A DNA stretch of 64,000 bases from Acidobacteriota bacterium. Lineage in GTDB: Bacteria > Acidobacteriota > Blastocatellia > Pyrinomonadales > Pyrinomonadaceae. Below the pieces are notes generated by a model. It was given only the letters and a program-made list of their open reading frames with translations, was not told where the DNA came from and did no database searches. This document shows positions 28,697 through 38,700 of this stretch, piece after piece (the stretch's first letter is position 1; every line of letters starts with the position of its first letter). The DNA is taken from NCBI GenBank assembly GCA_021323895.1, contig JAJPKD010000174.1:1-64000 (forward strand), written 5' to 3'. Position numbers and translations under genes: made by a program.

Positions 28697-29674
28697 ATGC
28701 CCATCGATCGTTTCATCAACGAACGCAAGACGGTCTGGCAAAGGCTCGAGGAGTTGCTCGCGCTGCTCGACCGCATGACGCTGAGAAAGCTGCATCGCGA
28801 AGAAGTGCGCGAGCTGGGCCGCATCTATCGGCGAACCGCTTCAGACCTGGCCATCGCGCGCGCCGAATCGCGCGATCCTCGTCTAGTCAATTATCTGAAC
28901 AGCCTGGTGATTCGCGCTCACGGCCGCATTTATCGCGCTGATTCGCAGGGTGGCCAGCGCGTCCGCGATTTCTTTAGCCGTGATTTTCCGCAAACCTTTC
29001 GGCGCACCTGGCGCTATACCGCGACTGCTTTCGCGGTGTTCTGGTTGTTCACCGGAATCGCTTTCTTCGGCACGCGCCATGATCCGGATTTTTCCGAGTT
29101 CGCCGGCATCAGCCCGTTTTTCCGCGAAGTCGTCATCAATCACCGCACGCACTGGTGGGAAGACTTAAATGAAGCGAACCAAATCGGCTCGAGCCAAATC
29201 TTCACCAACAACATTCGCGTCACGTTTTATGCGTTCGCTCTGGGAGCGATTTTCGGTCTCGGCACGCTGTATGTGATCGCCTTCAACGGTGCGATGTTCG
29301 GCGCGATTATCGCGTTAACTTATCGCGCTGGATTCGGAAACGACCTGTTATTTGGATTTGTCATCTCGCACGGCGTGATCGAGTTGAGTTGTATTTTTAT
29401 CGCCGGCGGCGCGGGACTTCTCATTGGCACGGCGCTGTTGATGCCTGGGGATCTTTCGCGCGCCGATGCGCTAAAGTCGCGCGGCCTGGATGCGGTGAAG
29501 TTAATTGTTGGCTGTGTCCCTCTGCTGGTCGTGGCGGGAATCATCGAAGGATTCATCTCGCCCCAGCCGATTTCGCCTTTGATCAAGATCGGAATAGGTT
29601 TGATTACGGGAATCGCGCTGTATTCCTATCTGCTATTGGCCGGAAGAGATGCTACAGAAGACCGCGCTCCTTAA
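28697..29674 (+). CDS. SpoIIM-like (DUF95) membrane protein
   Basis: 325 aa. A soluble basic N-terminal helix region (to about residue 100) is followed by about five membrane helices. Family signature segments are visible: N-N-I-R-V-T-F-Y-A-F-A-L-G, F-N-G-A-M-F-G-A-I, and F-V-I-S-H-G-V-I-E-L-S. In non-sporulating bacteria this family occurs with MoxR/DUF58/DUF4129 genes and is thought to work at the envelope. Here it faces that operon and its 3' end overlaps the DUF58 gene by 23 bp. The start abuts element D with no Shine-Dalgarno. Confidence 0.85.
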   Translation: MPIDRFINERKTVWQRLEELLALLDRMTLRKLHREEVRELGRIYRRTASDLAIARAESRDPRLVNYLNSLVIRAHGRIYRADSQGGQRVRDFFSRDFPQTFRRTWRYTATAFAVFWLFTGIAFFGTRHDPDFSEFAGISPFFREVVINHRTHWWEDLNEANQIGSSQIFTNNIRVTFYAFALGAIFGLGTLYVIAFNGAMFGAIIALTYRAGFGNDLLFGFVISHGVIELSCIFIAGGAGLLIGTALLMPGDLSRADALKSRGLDAVKLIVGCVPLLVVAGIIEGFISPQPISPLIKIGIGLITGIALYSYLLLAGRDATEDRAP

Positions 29675-30971
29675 CCCGCAGATACGTTTCCAACAATTTC
29701 GGCGCGAGGGCGGCAGCAGTAACGTCCAGCGCCAATCCACCTTGTGATTCGACCAAGCGCAACGCAGCCTCTCTCAAGTGAATAATCTCTTCCGCGACGG
29801 ATTGCGTGAACATGTCGTGCTCGTCTTCGGGACTTTCGCGCACGACAGCTTTCAAGTCTCGATCGGCAATCGTAACCACGAGCGGCAGATGACGTGGACG
29901 CAGCAGCTTCAACGAAGAGAGCAGTTCGCTCGACCCTTCTTCGTCAACTAAGTCGGTGATGATCACCACGAGCGATCGACGCGTGGCGTTAGCGGCGACA
30001 AATTCGAACGCGCGCGAGTAGCTCGGCTCGATCATTTCCGGCTCGACCGCATGCAACGCTTCCAATGCCGCGTCGAGATGCTCTGCGCCGCGTTTCGGTG
30101 GCAGGTACGTTTGAATGCGGCGACCAAATACGAGCAGCCCCGCGTTGTCTCCGGCGCGGGCGGCGGCGGACATCAAAGCCAGCGTCGCGTGGACCGCCGA
30201 ATCAAGTTTAGTTTCGTTTTCGATCCGGGCTGTCATCAAACGTCCGGCATCGAGCGCAATCAAAATTGTCTGATCGCGCTCCATCTGATATTGGCGCGTC
30301 ACCAACTTGCCGCGGCGCGCAGTTGCCGTCCACGAAATGTGCCGCATCTCGTCGCCACGGACGTAATCGCGCAGCGATTCAAAATCGCGGCCTTCACCAC
30401 GCCACTGTGATTTTCGGCGAGCGGCTACGAACGAGCGCGCGCCCAATGCTTTCAATTCCGCTTCGCGCGCGCGTCGCATGTTCGGATAGACCTTGATGGC
30501 GGTTGCCTCGCCTACGCGTGACTGTTTCCACACCAGGCGCCAGCGCGAAATAAACCTGACCGCAATTTGACCAAACTCGAATCGGCCACGCTTCGGCGGA
30601 GTTAACCAGTAAGAAAATGATGCTGCGGTTTGCGCTTCTACATTCAGGCGAGCTTCGCGCGCGCCTAGAAGTTTCATCTGCGGCGGATATTCATCTTTGA
30701 TGACCAGCGATAGATCCCGCGGCGTGTGGTTGGCGATGTCGATGTGCACTTCGGTCTCTGCGCCCACGGCAAAGCGGCTGCCGAAGTGACGCTCAATACT
30801 CACGCGCGCCGGCAGCTTACTGTTGAAGGCGTCAAAGACTGCGACCGTAACGATGATCAAATCGTAGGCGAACGCCAGCCAACCCAACATCGGCCGGTTC
30901 CACGAAAGCGAAAGCGGCAGCAAGCCCACTGCGAGCAACGCATAGAAGAGTTTGCTAAAGATGAATCGCAT
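29652..30971 (-). CDS. DUF58 domain protein, VWA-like partner of MoxR
   Basis: 439 aa. Two N-terminal membrane helices (to about residue 50), a beta-rich middle and the DUF58 core (about 200-310) with R-D-Y-V-R-G-D-E-M-R-H-I-S-W-T-A-T-A-R and a degenerate VWA fold (I-L-I-A-L-D-A-G-R-L-M). DUF58 proteins partner MoxR ATPases in metal insertion or envelope-complex assembly. The start codon overlaps the MoxR stop by one base (TAATG), so translation is coupled. Last gene of the minus-strand operon. Confidence 0.87.
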   Translation of the reverse strand: MRFIFSKLFYALLAVGLLPLSLSWNRPMLGWLAFAYDLIIVTVAVFDAFNSKLPARVSIERHFGSRFAVGAETEVHIDIANHTPRDLSLVIKDEYPPQMKLLGAREARLNVEAQTAASFSYWLTPPKRGRFEFGQIAVRFISRWRLVWKQSRVGEATAIKVYPNMRRAREAELKALGARSFVAARRKSQWRGEGRDFESLRDYVRGDEMRHISWTATARRGKLVTRQYQMERDQTILIALDAGRLMTARIENETKLDSAVHATLALMSAAARAGDNAGLLVFGRRIQTYLPPKRGAEHLDAALEALHAVEPEMIEPSYSRAFEFVAANATRRSLVVIITDLVDEEGSSELLSSLKLLRPRHLPLVVTIADRDLKAVVRESPEDEHDMFTQSVAEEIIHLREAALRLVESQGGLALDVTAAALAPKLLETYLRVKERGLL

Positions 30972-31924
30972 TAGCGCGGCACTTCAGCGGATTGCAGAAT
31001 ATCGGTGATCACCGAATCTGGCGTCGCGCCGTCAAGTTCTGCCTCGGCGCGCAGGGTCAATCGATGCCGCAGCACTGGACGCGCGATGTCGCGCACGTCG
31101 TCGGGAGTTGAAAAGTCACGACCGCGAATCGCTGACAGGGCTTTCGAGCACAGCAACAATGCCACTGCCGCGCGCGGGCTGGCGCCGTAATGCGCGGCCG
31201 CGTGAGCGCGCGTCCGGCGAACTATATCCACGATATAGCGCTGCACACCGGGCTCGACCCTCATATCTTGTACTTCTGCGCGACAACGTAAAATCGCATC
31301 GACCTCAGTAAGCGGCTGAATATCGACCTGCTCCAGTCGCCGGGCGTTGAAGCCGGCATCCCAACGCGCGATCACTTGTTGCTCTTCATCCGCAGACGGA
31401 TACGACAGAAGGATCTTCACCAGGAACCGATCGAGCTGCGCTTCCGGCAAAGGATAGGTTCCTTCATATTCGATCGGATTTTCAGTCGCCAGCACCGTGA
31501 ACATTGGCGACAGTCGATAGGGCTCGCCGTCGATCGTCACTTGCCGTTCTTCCATCGCTTCGAGCAACGCGGCTTGCGTCTTGGGCGGCGTGCGATTGAT
31601 TTCATCGGCGAGCAGGATGTCCGTGAACACCGGCCCGCGTCGCAGACTAAAGTTTGATGAAGCCATGTTGAAGACGTTCGTGCCGGTGATGTCCGAAGGC
31701 ATCAGATCGGGCGTGAATTGAATGCGGCCGAAGCCGGCGTTGATGATCCGCGCGAGCGTCTTGACGGTGAGCGTCTTCGCGGTTCCCGGAACCCCTTCGA
31801 CCAGCGCGTGCCCCTCGGCGAGCAAAGCAACCAGCATTTGTTCAATGGGCTCGTCCTGGCCGACGATTATCTTGCGCAGTTCGTTTTGGATGTGTGCAAC
31901 AGTCGAGGAGACGTATTCAGGCAT
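30971..31924 (-). CDS. MoxR-family AAA+ ATPase
   Basis: From ATG 31924 the protein is 317 aa, the normal length. Walker A is G-V-P-G-T-A-K-T and Walker B is L-L-A-D-E-I-N-R, with the Mox[12 protein letters not shown] segment, sensor 1 [10 protein letters not shown] and a C-terminal helical lid. An open frame continues 79 codons upstream, but it is made of the REPIN-like repeat and lacks family similarity, so the internal ATG is preferred. MoxR ATPases act as chaperones with DUF58/VWA partners. Operon order is DUF4129-DUF4350-MoxR-DUF58. Confidence 0.92.
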   Translation of the reverse strand: MPEYVSSTVAHIQNELRKIIVGQDEPIEQMLVALLAEGHALVEGVPGTAKTLTVKTLARIINAGFGRIQFTPDLMPSDITGTNVFNMASSNFSLRRGPVFTDILLADEINRTPPKTQAALLEAMEERQVTIDGEPYRLSPMFTVLATENPIEYEGTYPLPEAQLDRFLVKILLSYPSADEEQQVIARWDAGFNARRLEQVDIQPLTEVDAILRCRAEVQDMRVEPGVQRYIVDIVRRTRAHAAAHYGASPRAAVALLLCSKALSAIRGRDFSTPDDVRDIARPVLRHRLTLRAEAELDGATPDSVITDILQSAEVPR

Positions 31925-31930
31925 AGAGTT

Positions 31931-32023
31931 GTCAGTACCACCGGCCGTAGCGGGTGGGTTGGTCCTTTGAGATGGTCGAGCGAAAAGTAAGATCCATCGT
32001 CCGCTACCGCAGACGGTTCCGAC
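31931..32023. repeat. REPIN-like inverted pair of ~30-bp repeats
   Basis: 31931-31962 and the reverse complement of 31994-32023 align closely. Both begin GTC(A/G)G(T/A)ACC and share a GTAGCGG core, and each is itself partly palindromic. Two copies in opposite orientation around a 31-bp spacer is the REPIN layout. It fills the gap between the DUF4350 stop (32025) and the MoxR start (31924). Confidence 0.7.
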
Positions 32024-32024
32024 T

Positions 32025-33413
32025 TCAATTATGTTCAGCGCTTTGGCGTGCGTCGCGCGCGCGACCTTGCAATCCCAGCGCGGCTTCGATCTGGCGTAAT
32101 CTCCTGGCGAGTCGCAGCGTCTCTTTTCCGTTTGTCGGCGCGCCGTTGATGATATCTTCACAGCTTCGCATCAATGATTCAAGCTGCTCACGATTGAGCT
32201 TCGAGCGTGAAGCGACACGCGCAGCAATCTCCGCACGCGGGCTGTTGTTGTTCAAACCAGCGTGGCGCACGAGCACGCGACGCACCCGCGCGTAAATATT
32301 TTCGAGCGCCAGATCATGCGCTCGAGCGCGTTGCTGAAGTTCAGCCATCGAAGCCACGAATTCCAGACTCGATCGACGATCGACGTGTGCCAAGGGCAAC
32401 GGGCGCGCAAAGCGAGTTCCGCGCGACCAGACGATCGCCAGGCCAATCAGCGCAAGTTGCGCGCAAATCGCCAGCACCGGCGTGCCTTCGAAATACTGAA
32501 TCAGCGCGTTCTGCGTTGACGCGCGCCCCTGATGAAATTCATCAAACGCGATCAAGCCTCCGCTCGCTGCCACCACGTTCATCGCAAGCTGCAAATTGTC
32601 GGCGCGATTGATGCCGTTATTGGCGACAATGTACGGATCGGAAAGCAGAACGATGCGGCCTTTGCCGTGCGGATAATCGATCAGTATGGCGCCCTTATTG
32701 TCGGCGAAGCTCACCACGGGCGCGGGGGAGAGTTTCGGTCCAGCATCATTATCTGGCGGCGCGGGGGGCGGCTCGTTCGCAGACTCCTCTTCGTCATCAT
32801 CGAACGTTTGATCTCCATGGCCCAGCTTTTCCTTCTTCTGCTCCCTGGCAGCAATGATGATTGCGCCTGCAAATCTCGACGGCATGATCTTATCGACATC
32901 GCGCGCGTAGAAGGTCGCTTGCGAAGGCGGCACCGGCTTAACATTGCGAGTCATCTGTTCAAAGTCGCCCGGGTTCAGATCGTGCCAGGGAAAATTGATC
33001 ATGCGAGTTCTGATCATCCATGAGTCTGAGTCGGGTACCAGGCTTTGGTTGGGACTCCGATCGATCAGCACAAGCCGGCCGCCGCTCTCAACCCATTGGA
33101 GCAGCTCCTTCGTTTCGGTTCGCGAAAACGGAACTTTTGTGTCGCCGATGACTACGACGGTCGTGGGCTTTGGACCAGTATGACTCAGGAGCGATGCTGT
33201 CGATTCGCGCCAGCGCGCGACTTGAAACCCTGATTCGTGCAGGAAGTCATAGAACGCGCGCGTGCCGGTCGCCCCGGAATTGTAAGTCGAACGATCCGGC
33301 GCGTCTTCCGAATCCGCAGTGGTTGCAACCTTCACGTAGGACGCCGCGTTGAGCAGCACCAACAGCACCACCACCGCTATCAGCGTGATTATGACTATGA
33401 CTCGTTGACGCAT
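32025..33413 (-). CDS. DUF4350 domain membrane protein
   Basis: 462 aa from ATG 33413. One N-terminal membrane helix ([17 protein letters not shown]) is followed by a large extracytoplasmic Rossmann-like domain typical of DUF4350 ([31 protein letters not shown]). It also has an acidic Glu/Pro-rich insert near residues 215-235, a second helix near residue 330 and a cytoplasmic tail. A longer frame starting at 33455 would add residues encoded by heptamer element E, so it is rejected. The start codon is 3 nt from element E and has no Shine-Dalgarno. Its role is only known by association with MoxR operons. Confidence 0.82.
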   Translation of the reverse strand: MRQRVIVIITLIAVVVLLVLLNAASYVKVATTADSEDAPDRSTYNSGATGTRAFYDFLHESGFQVARWRESTASLLSHTGPKPTTVVVIGDTKVPFSRTETKELLQWVESGGRLVLIDRSPNQSLVPDSDSWMIRTRMINFPWHDLNPGDFEQMTRNVKPVPPSQATFYARDVDKIMPSRFAGAIIIAAREQKKEKLGHGDQTFDDDEEESANEPPPAPPDNDAGPKLSPAPVVSFADNKGAILIDYPHGKGRIVLLSDPYIVANNGINRADNLQLAMNVVAASGGLIAFDEFHQGRASTQNALIQYFEGTPVLAICAQLALIGLAIVWSRGTRFARPLPLAHVDRRSSLEFVASMAELQQRARAHDLALENIYARVRRVLVRHAGLNNNSPRAEIAARVASRSKLNREQLESLMRSCEDIINGAPTNGKETLRLARRLRQIEAALGLQGRARDARQSAEHN

Positions 33414-33416
33414 AAA

Positions 33417-33525
33417 GTCAGTCGAAACTCGCGAGTCGCGAGTCTTCCGCCACAAGTCGATTTGATTTGCTAGTTCGATTATTACTCATGACGCTCGACT
33501 CGTGACTCACGACTCTTGACTAGTC
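33417..33525. repeat. heptamer inverted element E, spanning the DUF4129 stop to the DUF4350 start
   Basis: One arm 33417-33444 (GCGAGTC-type heptamers), the other 33484-33525 (ACTCGTG/ACTCACG-type), complementary in the shared GACTCG core. The far arm encodes the last residues and the stop (33507-33509) of the DUF4129 protein. The near arm ends 3 nt from the DUF4350 ATG. Confidence 0.82.
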
Positions 33526-34571
33526 ACTATCGTTCGGTATCCGTTGCGAAATTCTTTCCAGTCGTCTTCTGCGACCGGAACAAATCCGTACCAATGCAGC
33601 TCAAAACTGTGCGTGAGCTTGCGCATAGAACCGTACAGACTCACTTTATCTCTCACTGAATTCAGATAGTCGCGGTTCGTTTTGTACTGGGCGAGACTGA
33701 TGATCTTTCGATCGCCCAGCTCGCAGAGCATTGCGATGTATGCTTTGCGAATCGCCGTGCGCAGATTGCCTTCACGCGCCAATGCCTCCGCCTGCGCCAA
33801 CAGATCGGCTCCGGATTGATCCGGCTCAAGCCGCTCGCCCAAAACGATGCGCGCCTCGCGTTTTGTCTTCCTCTTGCGCCGGCCGCTCAGCAAGCGCGGT
33901 CCAAACTTCCAGATCAGGAAGGCAATCGCGGCAATGCAAATACCGACAATCAAAATCTGCGCCAGCATGGAAATAATTCGAGAGCCACCTCCTGGTTTCA
34001 TCGGCTCGGTTTGCGGAAAAAGTATGCTGAGCCAGCGCAAGAACCTTTCGAGCAAGCGCTCGAGCGCGCTGCCTTCGGGAGCTTTCTGGATGTACTCAGG
34101 CCGCCGCAGGATTTCGGCGAGCTTACCTTTATTCGCATCCTTGTCGGATGAATTTGCCGCGTTGCCGTTCTGTATCTCTTTCAGCCGATCTTCGATCGCG
34201 CGCAGACGTTCGGCGATGCGGGCCAGCATTTCAGCTCGGGCTGTTCCACTGTTTGCCTTTTCATAATCCGCAAGGGCTTTATGCAGCCACGAATTATCAA
34301 CGGCGATTGTTTGGCCGTTCACCAAAACTGTTTCGTTGGCAGGAAGCAGTTCGCGAATTTTTTGCAGGTTTGTGGAGATGAACGCGCTGCTCTCGGTGCG
34401 GCTCTCGTCCTCGCCCGCGCCGTGCAACTCTTCCATCAGGTTCGCCGCGGCGGAAACGCGATGCTGATAATCGCTGAGAGTGGTTGTGTTCGCGCGCGCA
34501 ATGCCAAACAGCATGACGACACAGGCGCAGGTCGCCAGTGCAAATCGAAGGAATCTAACGTAATCACTCAT
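33507..34571 (-). CDS. DUF4129 domain membrane protein
   Basis: 354 aa. Signal peptide or first helix (residues 8-27), a long helical extracytoplasmic region (about 35-190), one membrane helix (about 206-226) and a C-terminal cytoplasmic DUF4129 domain. The domain has A-L-A-R-E-G-N-L-R-T-A-I-R-K-A-Y-I-A-M-L and T-N-R-D-Y-L. Its C terminus, T-S-Q-E-S, is encoded within element E, so the ancestral C terminus may have been different. First gene of the DUF4129-DUF4350-MoxR-DUF58 operon. Confidence 0.85.
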   Translation of the reverse strand: MSDYVRFLRFALATCACVVMLFGIARANTTTLSDYQHRVSAAANLMEELHGAGEDESRTESSAFISTNLQKIRELLPANETVLVNGQTIAVDNSWLHKALADYEKANSGTARAEMLARIAERLRAIEDRLKEIQNGNAANSSDKDANKGKLAEILRRPEYIQKAPEGSALERLLERFLRWLSILFPQTEPMKPGGGSRIISMLAQILIVGICIAAIAFLIWKFGPRLLSGRRKRKTKREARIVLGERLEPDQSGADLLAQAEALAREGNLRTAIRKAYIAMLCELGDRKIISLAQYKTNRDYLNSVRDKVSLYGSMRKLTHSFELHWYGFVPVAEDDWKEFRNGYRTIVTSQES

Positions 34572-34635
34572 CGCTGATTTCGCGTTGAATGATCGTCGTT
34601 TTCGGAAACTGAAGCAAGAGGACTGTGGTAATTGA

Positions 34636-35610
34636 CTACTGGTTGCGCAACTTCTTGACCAGGTCGCGCGCCTCGGCAGCGTAATCGCCTTTGGGAGACA
34701 GGTGTAGGTATTCTTCGTATTCGACGCGCGCGCGTTGGGGCTGGCCCAGCTTGAGGAGGATGTTTCCGGCCAGCAAATGCGCCTCTGCGAAATCCGGTTT
34801 CAATTGCAAGGTGTGGCCGATGGCGCTGCCGGCCTTAATCGTTTCGCCGTTGTCCCAATACAACCGGGCCAGCGTGAAGTATCCATGCCAATTTTTTTCA
34901 TCAAGCTTCAATCCGGCCAGCAGAGAACTCTCGGCTTCCTGATGTCGCTTCTGCCGCCAATAAACTTCGCCGGAGGCGAAGAGCGCTGTCGGATCGTCAG
35001 ACTTGATTCCCAGCGCGCGCGCAAATGATTGCTCAGCATTGGGCCAATCGCGCAGGTCCATGAACGCCATTCCCATCAGCAATTGCGCGTCGAAAAATTC
35101 CGGATAGATCGACAAAGCCTTGCGGAAATGCGCAATCGCTTCGTTCTGATTCTTCCGCGCATACGAATCGCGGCCCCGCGAATATTCTTCGCGTGCAGTT
35201 GCCGGAACCCGAGCATCGATCACACCCAGTGAAGTCGCGTTGTTCGTTGAGCTGCGATCTGATTTCACCAAGTTGAAAAGCAGGTAAACCTTGAAGAGGA
35301 CGGTAACGTCGGCGTCCTGTTGCATGGGCCCATAGCCAGGCGTATTGATGATCACCCGATAGTAACCGCGCTGAAGGTTCGCGAAGCGAAAGCGGCCGCG
35401 CGCGTCGGTGCTCATCTGATCGACGATGCCGCCGCTGAACCTTTCGAGGCGCACTTGAACATCGCGCAGCGGCGCATTCTCACCGGCGATATTCACCTGG
35501 CCGGAAACTTCAAAGCTCTGATTATTTGGATTGTAAGTGTCGCGGTCGCGTTGAGCGTAAATGTACGTCGGAAGGAGCAGAACAATCAGTGCACAGAAGA
35601 GGCGCTGCAT
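34636..35610 (-). CDS. exported TPR protein with a carboxypeptidase-regulatory-like domain
   Basis: 324 aa. Signal peptide (to about residue 20, Y-I-Y-A-Q), a beta-sandwich domain (about 33-115: V-S-G-Q-V-N-I-A-G, D-A-R-G-R-F-R-F-A-N-L-Q-R-G-Y-Y) and then about four or five TPR units from residue ~140 to the end. The same layout occurs at 60544-61524. In both places the gene lies next to an Oar-like receptor gene, which hints at a functional pair in the envelope (inference). Confidence 0.82.
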   Translation of the reverse strand: MQRLFCALIVLLLPTYIYAQRDRDTYNPNNQSFEVSGQVNIAGENAPLRDVQVRLERFSGGIVDQMSTDARGRFRFANLQRGYYRVIINTPGYGPMQQDADVTVLFKVYLLFNLVKSDRSSTNNATSLGVIDARVPATAREEYSRGRDSYARKNQNEAIAHFRKALSIYPEFFDAQLLMGMAFMDLRDWPNAEQSFARALGIKSDDPTALFASGEVYWRQKRHQEAESSLLAGLKLDEKNWHGYFTLARLYWDNGETIKAGSAIGHTLQLKPDFAEAHLLAGNILLKLGQPQRARVEYEEYLHLSPKGDYAAEARDLVKKLRNQ

Positions 35611-35657
35611 ACTTTGCTTCTCAGCTTACCACTGAGACTAAAGTTGAAAGCATTTGA

Positions 35658-35696
35658 AAGAAAACTGCCGGGCGATCCTTTAGCAGACCGCCCGGC
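35658..35696 (-). terminator. terminator of the receptor gene at 35735
   Basis: GCCGGGCG (35667-35674) and CGCCCGGC (35689-35696), 14-nt loop, then a T-rich minus-strand tract (plus-strand GAAAGAAAA). Confidence 0.75.
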
Positions 35697-35734
35697 GTGA
35701 AATTCTATCCGATCAAGCGCCGATCGTCAGCCGA

Positions 35735-38700
35735 TCAGTGCGTGTAAGACACCCCGAATTGAATCAGCCGCGCGGGCACGGCAGTCTCGAGAATTCGCGT
35801 GAACGACGACGTGCCGCCGTTGATGTTCACGGACGTGCTGCCCGACGGAATTCGGAATACCGGGTGATTGAACAAGTTGAAGACATCCATACGCACTTGG
35901 AAGTGCTCCTTCTCGCGGACGGTAAAGCGGCGAATCAGCGAGAAGTCCCAGTTCTGCTGCATCGGTCCACGGAACGCATTCCGCGGCGTGTTACCCCAGC
36001 CGGTGGCGCCCGCATTAGTCGTGATGCCACTCGCTGGAATTGTGTTGAGCGGAATTATCGGCGCCGTGCTGAAGCAAGCCGGATTCAGGTAATGGGCCAC
36101 GATGTCACTCGTAGAGCCGTGCGTGTAGGCCGTCTTCGGGTTCGAGCAGAGGAACGTTGCAGTTCCCAGCGTCGCGCCAAAGATGCCGCCCGTGCTCGTG
36201 TCGGTGACCGAGAAGGGCAAGCCGCTTTGATAAGTGACAATGCCGCTGATGGCCCAATCATGGAACAACACATTGTTGAGGAACCCGAAGCGCGGAATGT
36301 CGTACGTGTAGCTCACCACCAGGCGATGCGGGCGATCGAAGTCGCCGCGGGCCTTGTTCTGCTGTGGGTTCGATTGATCGTTGTAAATGTTCGCGCCATT
36401 CTGGCCGTTGCGGGTGGCGTTCAGTTCGTCGGTGCTGAGCGAGCCACTGACGTTGTCATACGTGCGCGAAAGCGTGTAAGCCGCCTGGAAATACATACCA
36501 TGCGTCAAGCGCCGCGAAATGGTGGTCTGGAACGAGTTGTAAATCGAAAAGCCAATGTTCCCAGAATACCGCGCGCCGCGTTTACGCGACAGCCCGACAA
36601 TCTGGTGCCGCAACTCTTCGTTGTTGACGGTGTTGTTGGTGATGGTGTAGCTCACCCCGTTCATGTCGCGTACGGTGACCGGACTCGCCACGCTGGCAAC
36701 TCGGGCAATATATGGATCCCAGATGCCCAGGCCTCCGACGTAGTGCGAGCCGACGTAGCCGAATTCAACGGCCCAACCTCTGCCGATCTCACGTTGCAGA
36801 GTCGCATTCCACTGTTGTGTGTAAGGCGTGTAAGGCTGCACTGGGGCAGTTGTGAATGACGCGAGATTGATGGAGCAATTAGTCGCGGTGCCACCATAAT
36901 TCAAACAAGCCTGGCCGGCTTCATTCACAAAGATCGGTCCAACGCCTGGGTCGTTGATATCAAGTGGCCCAGACCCCGAAATACGCCGCAAGCCGGCAAA
37001 TCGGGTCGCTTGCGGAATGAACGCCGTTGCGACTGCAGATGGCGGCGGAATCGTGCCCAGCGGATTCGCCAATTGCAACGCGGTCGGATTCGTATTGCTG
37101 GAAAGTGGCTGCACCGTGAAAGGTGCGGCGAGCGAGTTCTGAAGAATGTTCTGATTCGACAGCCTCTGGTAGTACAGTCCGTAGCCAGCGCGAATCACCG
37201 TCTTCTGATCACCCTTAAGGTCATAAGCAAAGCCGACGCGCGGTGCAAAGTTGTTTCCATCGAAACAGCTCTTCAGCGCGCAATCAGAAACGCCCGGAGT
37301 CCCGGTGAAGCCCGACAAATTCACTTGCGCCGGAATCAGGAACGGATTGCGTCCTTGGGCGGCCAGCGCTGGATCGTAAATGCCGGCGCGGAAAAGTTTG
37401 TCATGCCCAAAGCTCATGCCTTCCCAACGCAGGCCCAAGTTAAGCGTAAGCTTCGGCGAGAAGCGGAAATCATCCTGGAAGAATCCCGAATAGTCAGTGG
37501 CGATAAAGTTTCGCGCCGGATCGCCGAATGCCGACTGGATTGCGGTAACGCGCCCGCGCAGGAGGTTCTGAAACGCGGTGCAATCGTTTGTGTCGTTGCG
37601 ACAGTTAGCCTGCGCCAGCGACGCCGTGCCGGTGCCGCCAAAGGTGAGTGCGCCGCGCACCGCAAAGTTGTTGAAGCGATTCAGTTGATATTGAATCCGT
37701 TCACCGCCCATGCGGAGTGTGTGCTTGCCTTTGATCCAGGAAAGCGTTTCGACGATGTTGTATTGATTCGACACCGTACCTCGATCGTCGTTAACACCGG
37801 TGCCCAGCGAGAACGATCCGGTTACCGCTACCCGATAAATGCCGGGGAACTGCGAACTATTGCCGCGGGTGGCACCGACGTCACTTAGATTCAAGGTGTC
37901 CGTGGGTATGTTTGCAAAGAGGAACCGGCTGTAGCCGAGTCTCACTTCGTTCACCACGGTGCTGCTGAACTGATGGGTTTCGGTGATCGCCAGAAAGCGA
38001 TTCCACTGCGTGTCCGTACGCGGATTAGTTAGCGTCGTGTCCGTGCCGTAAGGTTTGGCGACCGACCCTTCATCCCAGAACCAACGTCCGGAGATCGTGT
38101 CTTTGCCTTGCCTCATGCTGCGGTCATAGCTGATCACATATTGATTGTCTTTGATCGGCGCAATCGCTGAGAACTGACAGGTGAAAGTGCCGATCGCTCC
38201 CCCGGTGACGCCGCCGCAACCGGTTTGGCCCAGACGCGGAATCAGGTACTTTCCACCGAAGCGATTACTCGGCGCGTTAAGAATGCTGACCGCAACCGGA
38301 TCGATTTGCGCGGGCGCCAAATTGAACGCAGTGGCCAGCAAAGCCGCGGACGTAGAACCATCGGCGTTGGTGGGAAACGCTTGCACGATTGGAGCTGTGG
38401 TTGAGCCGGCAGGGTCAACGCCGTTACGTGCTCGCACGCCCTGATAATTGAAGAACCAGAAACCACCGAGCTTCGGAACCGGCCCGCTACCGCTGCCGCC
38501 AAAAACATTTTGCAGCAGACGTGGGCGCTTGCTGAGACCATTCGCGTTCCGGAACCACTCGTTCGCATTCAAAGCATCGTTGCGATGCTGCCAATAACCT
38601 TCCCAGTGAAAATTCTTTTCGCCCGATTTAATCACCAGGCCGAGCGCGCCGCCGCCTTTGCTTCCCTGCGAAGCATCGTAAAGCGACGTCGCGACTTTCA

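Noticed and set aside
31925-32161. N-terminal extension of MoxR from an upstream ATG
   Set aside because: The extra 79 codons are made of the REPIN-like repeat and the end of the DUF4350 gene; the family starts at 31924.
33414-33455. N-terminal extension of the DUF4350 protein
   Set aside because: The extra residues are translated heptamer repeat; ATG 33413 directly precedes the membrane helix.
35738-37888. Long plus-strand open frames opposite the receptor gene
   Set aside because: Arg/Val-rich antisense shadows of a gene with strong family resemblance.
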